A stretch of DNA of 64,000 bases from Saccharobesus litoralis (GTDB lineage Bacteria; Pseudomonadota; Gammaproteobacteria; Enterobacterales; Alteromonadaceae). Position numbers and translations under genes: made by a program. Positions 52,944 to 60,882 of the stretch are shown piece by piece (positions within the stretch are counted from its first letter, which is position 1; every line of letters begins with the position of its first letter). Where the stretch lies: the NCBI RefSeq assembly GCF_003063625.1, contig NZ_CP026604.1, forward strand, positions 1,922,001 to 1,986,000, read 5' to 3'. The notes beneath the pieces were generated by a model. The model was not told the DNA's origin, ran no database searches, and saw nothing but the letters and a program-made list of their open reading frames with translations.

Positions 52944-54443
52944 ATGAAGTTTGTTAAACTTGCTTGCGTGTTATTAACTAGCACCTTGGTCTTGCTTGGC
53001 TGCCAAGCTAATAACGGTCAATCGAATAAAGCCGCTAACAGGGCTAAGGTTACCTCGTCTCCTACACCTGTACTCACATCCGCACCAGCAGTAAACAGTA
53101 ATAGCGTTGACTACTTTACCGATAATGGTCTTAGTAATTCGGTTTCAACTTTACAACACCCAGCCGGTGAATATTTTAATGGCGTCACTTACGTTACCTA
53201 TCAAGGCTTGCTGGAAGATGCTTATGTTGCCGCCTACAACCACAAAACCAAACAGTGGGTTGGTCCGTTTAAAGCCGGTACCAGTGCAATGGGTAAGGAT
53301 CCAAAACGTAAAATTGATAATCATGGTAAGCCTGCGTTAATTGTTGATGACCTAGGCTATATTCATATTGCGTTTGGTGGGCATGGCGGCACGCCAGACA
53401 TGGGTGAAAACGATTTAGGTAACTACAACTATGGCAAGTTAAAACACGTTGTTTCAAAACGCCCGTACGACATATCCGAATGGCAAGAACTCGATAACGT
53501 TTCGCCATTTGGTACTTATAATCAATGGGTAAAAACCAGTAATGGTGATCTGTATTTATTCTATCGCCATGGGGCTCATCAAAGTAACTGGGTTTACCAA
53601 AAGTCTACTGACCATGGTCGCACCTTTGGTGAAAGAGTTTCTGTTTTTAAAACCCAAAAACGCGATGACGGTTTAGGGGTCGATTCTTGGTATGGCTATT
53701 TTAGTGAAGGCAAGAACGACACAATCGCCCTAACTTATATTTATCACCGTTGTGGTAACAATCATGCCAATGGTAAACATTTGGGTGAACGTACCAATGG
53801 CTACTATATGCAAATGGACACCAAAACAGGGGTATGGACCAATGTACAAGGTGAGCCAGTCGCAACGCCGATAGATCGCGCTACCGCTAATCAAAAAACC
53901 TTAGTCATGAAAAATGATCACACCGAAAATTGGTCTGGTATAACTACGGTACATCATGATGAAAAAGGCTACCCACATTTACGTTTCGACCAAGGGCATC
54001 ATAAAAACCGTCATCAAGGCGGGCCGAAAAGACCAAAATACTATCGCTGGAATGGTGAAAAATGGTTAATAGGCAAGGGCGGTCAGTTGCCTATTTCAAA
54101 AGGCGATCACATAGTCCATTCACCTATGCAAATCAGTGCTTTACTAGCCAGTAGAGATAAGGAAAAAAACAGTATTATCGCTTGGCGCCATAGTAACGAT
54201 GGCGGTAAAACATTTAAGCAAGGTGATGTTCTTTTAGCGCGTAAAAATAACGGCTTTGAAGTCACCTCGATTATTCATAATGCTCACCCAGATGCACTAA
54301 TGTTAGTGGCAGGCAAAGAAAAAAGTACTCATTTAAGAAAGATGTATTTAGTGGGCGTAAATGGCCCTATACAGCGTGCAAAAGAGCAAGCGCATCACGT
54401 TAACGAGTCATTTGCAGCACGCTATAACATTAAGAAAAAATAA
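52944..54443 (+). CDS. Ulvan lyase, polysaccharide lyase family 25 (lipoprotein)
   Basis: A 499-residue lipoprotein (lipobox VLLGC, Cys20) with a low-complexity linker (22-52) and a seven-bladed propeller. Five residues match, each with the same offset of 4, the active-site set I recall for the PL25 enzyme PLSV_3936: His127 (DNHG), His147 (GGHGG), Tyr192 (GTYNQW), Arg208 (LFYRHG) and Tyr250 (DSWYGY). This is strong evidence for PL25. The enzyme cleaves ulvan by beta-elimination with histidine and tyrosine as base/acid. It is paired with a DUF1961 gene 118 bases downstream. Confidence 0.93.
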   Translation: MKFVKLACVLLTSTLVLLGCQANNGQSNKAANRAKVTSSPTPVLTSAPAVNSNSVDYFTDNGLSNSVSTLQHPAGEYFNGVTYVTYQGLLEDAYVAAYNHKTKQWVGPFKAGTSAMGKDPKRKIDNHGKPALIVDDLGYIHIAFGGHGGTPDMGENDLGNYNYGKLKHVVSKRPYDISEWQELDNVSPFGTYNQWVKTSNGDLYLFYRHGAHQSNWVYQKSTDHGRTFGERVSVFKTQKRDDGLGVDSWYGYFSEGKNDTIALTYIYHRCGNNHANGKHLGERTNGYYMQMDTKTGVWTNVQGEPVATPIDRATANQKTLVMKNDHTENWSGITTVHHDEKGYPHLRFDQGHHKNRHQGGPKRPKYYRWNGEKWLIGKGGQLPISKGDHIVHSPMQISALLASRDKEKNSIIAWRHSNDGGKTFKQGDVLLARKNNGFEVTSIIHNAHPDALMLVAGKEKSTHLRKMYLVGVNGPIQRAKEQAHHVNESFAARYNIKKK

Positions 54444-54561
54444 TAGAGCAGAACTGGCAGCATTCTATTTAATAGCGGAACTTTAATTTGTTGAGCTTCG
54501 TTTGTAAGCTCAACCTGCACACATCAAAACAATGATAGAGATAAACGAAAAGAGATTAGCA

Positions 54562-55455
54562 ATGGAAAAACGAAAAATACGGTTATCAATGTTGGTTAGG
54601 TTAGTTAGCTTAAGTGCCATTTTTATGGCCGCTGGCTGCGGTATTAACTCAGCAGATAAAAACACAACGGATAAAAACATAACGGATAACAACGCCACGC
54701 TGATCCAAAACGATATGACGGATAAACAAGCCGTATTTAACCAGCTAAATGAACTGGCTTGGCAACAAGTGTTATTTGATAGCGGCGAACAAAACTGGCG
54801 CGATAACTGGTTGGTAGATGGCCTTGTCGGCACAATTGAGAATACACCACAAGGTATGCACATTAAGGCAGGGCCAGAAGCCTATAATCACGCCCATCAT
54901 ATTGTCGCGTGGACTAAACAGTCGTTCTCTGGTGATATTAAAATTGACTTCGAATATACACGAACTGATAACGCTGAATTATTTGTTAATGTTTTATATT
55001 TACTTGCCACGGGTGAACAAACGCCAGGTTTTGACAAAGACATTATGAATTGGGCTGAGCACAGACAAGAGCCTTTCATGAGACATTATTTCGGTAAAAT
55101 GAATACCTATCATATTAGTTATGCGGCATTTGGCTTAGGGGAAGTCGATGCCCCAGACGACTACATTCGTGCGCGTCGTTATATGCCGTTAGCCAATCAA
55201 GGGCTAAAAGATACCGCATTAGAAGGTGACAACATTAATACGGGCTTTTTTAAAACGGGTGTTCGCCATCAAGTCAGCGTAATCAAAAAAGGCGATGCTT
55301 TATGGATGAAAGTAGCGAACCCTGAGCAATCGCAGGTTTACTATTGGTCAACGGCTAGTCACCCTGCCATCACAGAAGGGCGCATTGGTGTAAGGCATAT
55401 GTTTACCCGCAGCGCTTTGTATCGTAATTTTACCGTTTCGACATTGACTCACTAA
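54562..55455 (+). CDS. DUF1961-family lipoprotein
   Basis: The ATG at 54562 gives a 297-residue lipoprotein with lipobox MAAGC; an in-frame ATG ten codons earlier lacks a good signal layout. The mature part (about 60-295) is beta-rich of the DUF1961 family, a concanavalin-like fold: VLFDSGEQNWRDNWLVDGLVGTIENTPQGMHIKAGPEAYNHAHHIVAWTKQSFSGDIKIDFEYTRTD and FMRHYFGKMNTYHISYAAFG. The family is found in polysaccharide utilisation loci, but I do not know a proven activity. It probably binds or hydrolyses ulvan fragments next to PL25. A tandem TDKN/TDNN-rich linker (30-52) follows the lipid anchor. Confidence 0.75.
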   Translation: MEKRKIRLSMLVRLVSLSAIFMAAGCGINSADKNTTDKNITDNNATLIQNDMTDKQAVFNQLNELAWQQVLFDSGEQNWRDNWLVDGLVGTIENTPQGMHIKAGPEAYNHAHHIVAWTKQSFSGDIKIDFEYTRTDNAELFVNVLYLLATGEQTPGFDKDIMNWAEHRQEPFMRHYFGKMNTYHISYAAFGLGEVDAPDDYIRARRYMPLANQGLKDTALEGDNINTGFFKTGVRHQVSVIKKGDALWMKVANPEQSQVYYWSTASHPAITEGRIGVRHMFTRSALYRNFTVSTLTH

Positions 55456-55658
55456 CCTTGAGGTATGAAAGTCAAAGGCAGGAACATCAGATTTTATGTC
55501 GTTAAAGAATAGATGAGCCAAGGCGAGACAGGTTCTGCAAGCATAAAGGCCAATGTCGTTAACTTAAGCCAACGTAGGTTGGCGCTGAGCTTGCGAAGCC
55601 CAACACATGCCACGGTTTTGTTGGGCTTCATTCTTCAGCCCAACCTTCTATGAAGGAC

Positions 55659-55992
55659 CGGAAGTCAATACCCAACCTTTAATTTATAAAAATCTCTTAT
55701 GCTCTTTCTTCAAACCATAAGCTTTTTCCCATTTTTGAAGTTAATCAATTGCCCAGATTAATTTATTCGTGCTACTCAACATCAAGTGTGAGCGCAACCA
55801 CCTTCTATCCGTTCCAGCCCTAAGCTGGCTACCTCAAACTGCATTCGTATGTGCAGTGAAATCTGGTTGAAGGTGCCCCTTCTACAAAAACGGTCAAGCT
55901 TGGCTTACCAAGGTTGGGCACGAGCACCTTCTCACAATCGTTAACGTTAATTCCTTATGTGTTTGTTGTCATTTGTGACTGCCTCTGTGCAA
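55659..55992 (-). ncRNA. Candidate bridge (seeker) RNA region of the IS110 element
   Basis: In IS1111-type elements the guide RNA that specifies donor and target is encoded downstream of the transposase. This 334-base gap has several hairpins, for example TGCATTCGTATGTGCA (about 55840) and the paired CAGCC..AAGCTGG region near 55815. The RNA itself is inferred from the family; its ends cannot be set from sequence. Confidence 0.4.
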
Positions 55993-57132
55993 TTAACCTT
56001 CCGTTAATTGTGCACCCTCGGGAATAACACCATGCTCAAGGTAACGCCACAGAGCCACTAATAATTTTCTCGCGAGCGCGACTATTCCCACTCTTCGCAT
56101 CCGCTTGCTGCCTTTGTCAAAGCGCTCCTTAAACCATTGACTTAATTTGCTGCCTTTTTGGTAACGTAACCACAGCCAAGCAAACTCTATCATGACCTTG
56201 CGCACCCGCTTATTGCCTGCTTTACTTATTCCCTGTTCGCGTTGGCTATCTCCGCTGTCATAAGGTGTTGGGGTTAATCCCGCACAACTCCCCACTTGCT
56301 TAGCGTTTTTGAAATCTCGCCAACTAAAAAATTCTGCAACTAAGTACCAACTGGTTTGCCATCCTACGGCTTTAAGTTGCATCATTTGCTCTATCTGTTT
56401 TTCCATACTGCCGTCTTGGGCTTGGGTAACTCGCTCTTTTTGTAACGCTTCAAGTTCTTTCACTTGATTATCTACCATGACATAGCGCTCGTCTTCGCGT
56501 TGTAATTCGTTCTTCGTATCAACTGGAATGTCATACCCCGTGACTGCGCCTTTAAGTTTAGGCAGCAATGTTTTTAAATCTTTTATGTTTGCTAGCCGTA
56601 TGCCATGCAGAAAAAGTAAAGATTTTATCCTTGTTGAATGCGCTCCTCGCTCTTCGATTAATCGCCCTCGTTCGCGTTGTAATCGTCGTTTATCTTCTTG
56701 CTCAATAGTCGGAACTCTAACAGGCCTCATTGCCGTCAAATCACCTGAACAATAACGAATGAGTAGTCTGTTTAAGGCTTTTACGTCCACACCATCACTT
56801 TTGACTTGGCGTTGACGCCGATTCACTTCAATAGCGGCTGAGTCAATCACATAATTAGTGATATTTTCTTTTTCCAATGCTCTGTGTATCCAAAAGCCAT
56901 CTCGACCCGCTTCGTAACAGCTAAAAACCGGACAGTCTGGTGTGCATTTTAGTTTTTCTTTTGCCAGTTCAATTTCTGCAAGTAGGCTATTCCAATCACC
57001 TGCATCAATCGTTTTCTGTCTGAGCTTAACTTTATTACTAAACCCTAGCTTCCAACTTTTTGCACTTAATTCAAAAGCAAGGTACAAAATATTTGAATTT
57101 GCGTTATCTTTATCTTGAAGGACAGTATTCAT
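55993..57132 (-). CDS. tnp: IS110-family transposase (IS1111 type)
   Basis: A 379-residue recombinase with an N-terminal DEDD nuclease domain and a C-terminal Transposase_20 domain. Acidic residues: Glu21 (LAFELSAKSWKL, where the family normally has Asp), Glu74 (SCYEAGRDGFW), Asp113 and Asp116 (KSDGVDVKAL). The C-terminal part has LKAVGWQTSWYLVAEFFSWRDFKNAKQVGSCAGLTPTPYDSGDS and the family's GISKAGNKRVRKVMIE, which carries the catalytic Ser. It uses RNA-guided recombination. Length is normal. The Glu at the first position is seen in the sequence and its effect is not known. Confidence 0.92.
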   Translation of the reverse strand: MNTVLQDKDNANSNILYLAFELSAKSWKLGFSNKVKLRQKTIDAGDWNSLLAEIELAKEKLKCTPDCPVFSCYEAGRDGFWIHRALEKENITNYVIDSAAIEVNRRQRQVKSDGVDVKALNRLLIRYCSGDLTAMRPVRVPTIEQEDKRRLQRERGRLIEERGAHSTRIKSLLFLHGIRLANIKDLKTLLPKLKGAVTGYDIPVDTKNELQREDERYVMVDNQVKELEALQKERVTQAQDGSMEKQIEQMMQLKAVGWQTSWYLVAEFFSWRDFKNAKQVGSCAGLTPTPYDSGDSQREQGISKAGNKRVRKVMIEFAWLWLRYQKGSKLSQWFKERFDKGSKRMRRVGIVALARKLLVALWRYLEHGVIPEGAQLTEG

Positions 57133-57277
57133 CTTTATTCACCTTTTTTGGTTTTGTCACCTTAAGGTTAGTCGATATACTGTCCTTCATAGTTTCTACC
57201 AGAAATCGTTAACTTAATGGCATTGGCATAAAGGCTCGCCAACAAATAGAATTAATCATTTAAAAATTCAGCGCTAA

Positions 57278-57289
57278 GGGTAGCAATTT
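57278..57289 (+). promoter_or_regulatory. Shared GGGTAGCAATTT motif upstream of the second GH106 gene
   Basis: Identical to the motif at 52862-52873 before the PL25 gene. It lies 79 bases ahead of the start codon at 57369. A common regulator would link the two genes, but two copies are few. Confidence 0.4.
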
Positions 57290-57368
57290 CTTAAATCGAA
57301 GCCTTTTCTAATTAAATGCTCTTAGTTCGTGTCTGTTGTACGGACTCTGTTTGATTTAGGAAAAGTTC

Positions 57369-60300
57369 ATGCGCTATTTACTTGGCAAAAATAATAATTC
57401 GACGTTGTTCAAAACGTATTCACTTTTCAGTTTGGCTTTACTGGCAATCACTGCTTGCTCAGATCCCAAAGAAGACCAAACGGCAACATCGAAGCCTGCG
57501 ACCCAAACAGATACTAAGCAAACCGCAACTACAGCAATCTCCAACCCATCAATTTCAACAACACAAAACCTAGCAGCAGAATTTAAAAATCCTCCATATG
57601 AAGCCAAGCCGCTAACTTGGTTACATGCCATGAGTGGCAATATGTCGGCAGCAGGGCTGACCAAAGATTTAGAAGCCATTGCAGAGGCCGGAATAGGTGG
57701 CACTATGTTGTTTAACGTCACCCAAGGTATTCCGCTTGGCAATGTGCGTTTTAACTCTAAACAACATATCGATTTGATTGGCCATCTAGCGGCTGAATCG
57801 CAGCGTTTAGGCTTGTCATTTGGTATGCATAACTGTGATGGCTGGACATCGAGTGGCGGGCCTTGGATCACGCCTGAGCATTCGATGAAACAAATTACCT
57901 TTAATGAAACCATAGTTGATGGCGGTGAGGTAAACATTAAGTTAGCGCAACCGGCGACTATGCTGGATTATTATCAGGATATTGCGGTTATCGCTTATCC
58001 AGCACTGGCTACCGAATTAGCTGATTTTAATCAACAACCTACTATTACAACATCAGACCCTAATTTCGATCCGGCTATTATCCGCAATAATATTTGGACT
58101 GATTTTAGTAGCCTTACACCAACAAGCCCAGAGCAACCGGCTTGGATCCAGTTCTCGTATCAACAACCTTATACTATGCGACTCATCGATATGTTGCTGC
58201 ATAGTGGCCGTGGTTTAGATGTAGCGCTGCATATTTCAGATGATGGCAAAAACTTTAAGCCAGTCGATAAGCTAACCTTGCGCCGCCCCGGTAAATCGAC
58301 TTATGCGTTTGACGAAGCCTTTAGCGGTTATACCGCCAAGTATTTCCGTTTGGTGAGTGACAAAGTGATGAACATTAAAGAGGTGCGCTTATCATCGACA
58401 CCAAGCATGGATAACTTTTCTGGTCGCACGGCCGCTAGCCGCTCGGATTATCAAGAGTTTAGCCATATTGGTAAAGCGCCAAATGATTTGATTATTGACC
58501 CTGATAAAGTCATTAATCTAACTCATGATTTAAACGGCAATGGCCAATTAGTGAGTCAATTACCACAAGGTAAATGGACTATTATGCGCTTTGGTTACAC
58601 GTCGACTGGTGCGGTTAATATTCCTGCATCTCGCGAGGGGACTGGCTTAGAGGTTGATAAATTCAGTAAAGCGGCGTTTAAAAGCCATTACGATGCCTAC
58701 ATCACCAACGTTATCAACAAGTTGAAAGAGGTTGCGCCCGGCGCTTTATATTCGGTTGAGATCGACAGCTACGAGGTTGGCGCACAAAACTGGACGCACG
58801 ATTACGAAAAGTTGTTCCAAGCAAAGTTTGGCTATGATCTGGTGCCATTTTTACCCTTATTCGCCGGTAAGTTTGTCGACTCACCACAAACATCTGAAGC
58901 CGTGTTATGGGATACGCGTGATTTAAACAATCAGCTAATTAATGAAAACTACTATGGTTATTTTCGTGAGTTAGCCCATAAAGATGGCATTAAAACCTAT
59001 CTTGAGCCTTATGGATCAGGGCCATTTAATGAACTGGATGTCGCGAGCAAAGCTGATTTGCCTATGGGTGAATTCTGGTTGGATAACAACAATTTTAGGT
59101 TATCGGCGTCAGCTTCGGCCGCTCACCTTTACAACAAGCCTATTGTCGCCGCGGAAGCCTTTACGCAATTTCCGCGTAATAACTGGTTATTTCATCCGGC
59201 TGAGGGTAAAGCCGATAGTGATAAAAGCTGGGCATTGGGTGTCAACCAACATGTATTCCATCGCTTTGCACATCAAGCCAATACCCATGTTATGCCGGGT
59301 ATGACCATGAACCGCTGGGGCGCGCATATGGATCGCACGCAAACTTGGTGGTCGGTTGCGGGTAAACCTTGGTTTAAATACATCGCGCGCGGTCAACATT
59401 TATTGCGAGTTGGCCAGCCTGTCGCCGATGTTTTATGGTTTTTAGGCGATGCGACGCCAACTACTTGCCCAGAAAAAGATCCTTTGAGTGCTGTGTTGCC
59501 AATCGATATTAATTACGATTGTTTAAATAGCGACATTTTGCAAAAACTCACTGTGCAAAATAAGCAGCTAACATTGCCACATGGCAGCCAATACAAAATG
59601 CTGGTGTTAAATAACCACGATACCTTGACGTTTGCCTCGCTTAGTAAAATCTATCAACTAGCTAAGCAAGGCGCGGTAATTATCGGCACACCGGTTAAAC
59701 AGCTAGCAGGGCGTTTTATTAGCACAGAACAACAGCAAGAGTTTAAAACCATGGTGGACTATATTTGGTCGCAGCCCACCACTTATAATATATCGACTAA
59801 AGCTAAAACCAGCCATGGTCATACTGGTGTGTTTGCTGAACATAAGGTTAAGAAAGAGACCAAGGTTGATTGGCAAAAGATTTACGCCGATAACCAATGG
59901 CAACCGGATTTGACGATTACTAACGCTGAAAAATTCTATTTCGCCCATCGCCAATCTGAGCAAATCGATATTTATTTTATCTTTAACGATTCAGAGCAAT
60001 CACAAGTATTTGATGCGCGCTTTAATGTCAGCGGCAAAATCCCTGAACGTAGGAATGCAGATACAGGTGAAGTTGAGTTACTGGGTGCGTTTAGTGATAA
60101 CGGTCAAACTACCCAAGTGCCGCTTAAGTTAGACGCCTATGGTTCTACTTTTGTGGTGTTTGAAAAATCTTCGAAAAATGTCAAACCACTTAGCCCAAAA
60201 ACCGTATTTAATCAGCCAGAAATTGATGTGTTATTAGACGACGACCTAAAACCTCAGGTAATTCAAACATCAGAACCAGTCTTGGCTATTAATGGTGCTT

Positions 60301-60851
60301 GGCAGGTTGAGTTTGCAGAATTTTACGGGTTAGACAAAACCTATACCTTTAAGCAGTTAATTGACTGGAAACAACATCCTGATCAACAAATTCAAGACTA
60401 CTCCGGCACGGCTATTTATAAAAAAGTCATTAACGTGCCAGCTGAATTACTGAAGGAAAATTTGCAGTTAACGCTAGATCTTGGTCAAGTTAATATTGCC
60501 GCGAGCGTATATATTAATGAACAGCGGGTTGGCACGGCTTGGCATCAACCGTATCAGCTAGATATCTCCAAACACTTGCAAGCGGGTGACAACACCTTAA
60601 CCATTGAAGTTGCCAACTTATGGGTTAACCGCTTACTCGCCGACCGTAAATTACCGGATACGTCAGGTTTTAAAATTGCGCGCTGGCAAGATCCCATTAC
60701 CCCAATGCCGCAATGGTATGTTGATAACAAACCAGCACCTAAATCAGAACGACTGACGTTTGTGACTCAGGTATTTATGGATGAAGATGAACCGCGTCAA
60801 TCTTCTGGATTGATTGGCCCCGTCCACATAAGTGCAAGACAAGTAAAATAA
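57369..60851 (+). CDS. GH106 alpha-L-rhamnosidase (second copy, lipoprotein)
   Basis: A 1160-residue lipoprotein (lipobox ITAC, about residue 30) with a T/A/Q-rich linker (about 33-75). It has the GH106 catalytic region (KPLTWLHAMSGNMSAAGLTKDLEAIAEAGIGGTMLFNVTQGIPLG, WITPEHSMKQITFNE), a beta-domain from about 260, and a C-terminal GH2-like sugar-binding domain (about 1035-1100: LTLDLGQVNIAASVYINEQRVGTAWHQPYQLDISKHLQAGDNTLTIEVANLWVNRLL). The first barrel motif has LHAMSGNMS in place of the YWINGNIT of the first copy, so specificity may differ. It starts an operon with the GH78 gene (31 bases between). It would remove rhamnose from ulvan oligosaccharides at the cell surface. Confidence 0.85.
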   Translation: MRYLLGKNNNSTLFKTYSLFSLALLAITACSDPKEDQTATSKPATQTDTKQTATTAISNPSISTTQNLAAEFKNPPYEAKPLTWLHAMSGNMSAAGLTKDLEAIAEAGIGGTMLFNVTQGIPLGNVRFNSKQHIDLIGHLAAESQRLGLSFGMHNCDGWTSSGGPWITPEHSMKQITFNETIVDGGEVNIKLAQPATMLDYYQDIAVIAYPALATELADFNQQPTITTSDPNFDPAIIRNNIWTDFSSLTPTSPEQPAWIQFSYQQPYTMRLIDMLLHSGRGLDVALHISDDGKNFKPVDKLTLRRPGKSTYAFDEAFSGYTAKYFRLVSDKVMNIKEVRLSSTPSMDNFSGRTAASRSDYQEFSHIGKAPNDLIIDPDKVINLTHDLNGNGQLVSQLPQGKWTIMRFGYTSTGAVNIPASREGTGLEVDKFSKAAFKSHYDAYITNVINKLKEVAPGALYSVEIDSYEVGAQNWTHDYEKLFQAKFGYDLVPFLPLFAGKFVDSPQTSEAVLWDTRDLNNQLINENYYGYFRELAHKDGIKTYLEPYGSGPFNELDVASKADLPMGEFWLDNNNFRLSASASAAHLYNKPIVAAEAFTQFPRNNWLFHPAEGKADSDKSWALGVNQHVFHRFAHQANTHVMPGMTMNRWGAHMDRTQTWWSVAGKPWFKYIARGQHLLRVGQPVADVLWFLGDATPTTCPEKDPLSAVLPIDINYDCLNSDILQKLTVQNKQLTLPHGSQYKMLVLNNHDTLTFASLSKIYQLAKQGAVIIGTPVKQLAGRFISTEQQQEFKTMVDYIWSQPTTYNISTKAKTSHGHTGVFAEHKVKKETKVDWQKIYADNQWQPDLTITNAEKFYFAHRQSEQIDIYFIFNDSEQSQVFDARFNVSGKIPERRNADTGEVELLGAFSDNGQTTQVPLKLDAYGSTFVVFEKSSKNVKPLSPKTVFNQPEIDVLLDDDLKPQVIQTSEPVLAINGAWQVEFAEFYGLDKTYTFKQLIDWKQHPDQQIQDYSGTAIYKKVINVPAELLKENLQLTLDLGQVNIAASVYINEQRVGTAWHQPYQLDISKHLQAGDNTLTIEVANLWVNRLLADRKLPDTSGFKIARWQDPITPMPQWYVDNKPAPKSERLTFVTQVFMDEDEPRQSSGLIGPVHISARQVK

Positions 60852-60882
60852 GATCAGCTAATTGGGATGAAAACATAATTAA

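Larger units (their letters stand above)
55648..57192 (-). mobile_element. IS110-family element, IS1111-type, with 11-bp subterminal inverted repeats
   Basis: CTATGAAGGAC (55648-55658) and its inverse GTCCTTCATAG (57182-57192) enclose the transposase gene. Short subterminal inverted repeats are a mark of the IS1111 group. About 345 bases of non-coding, hairpin-rich DNA follow the transposase stop codon. The exact outer ends and insertion site are not determined; no target duplication is expected for this family. Confidence 0.75.
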
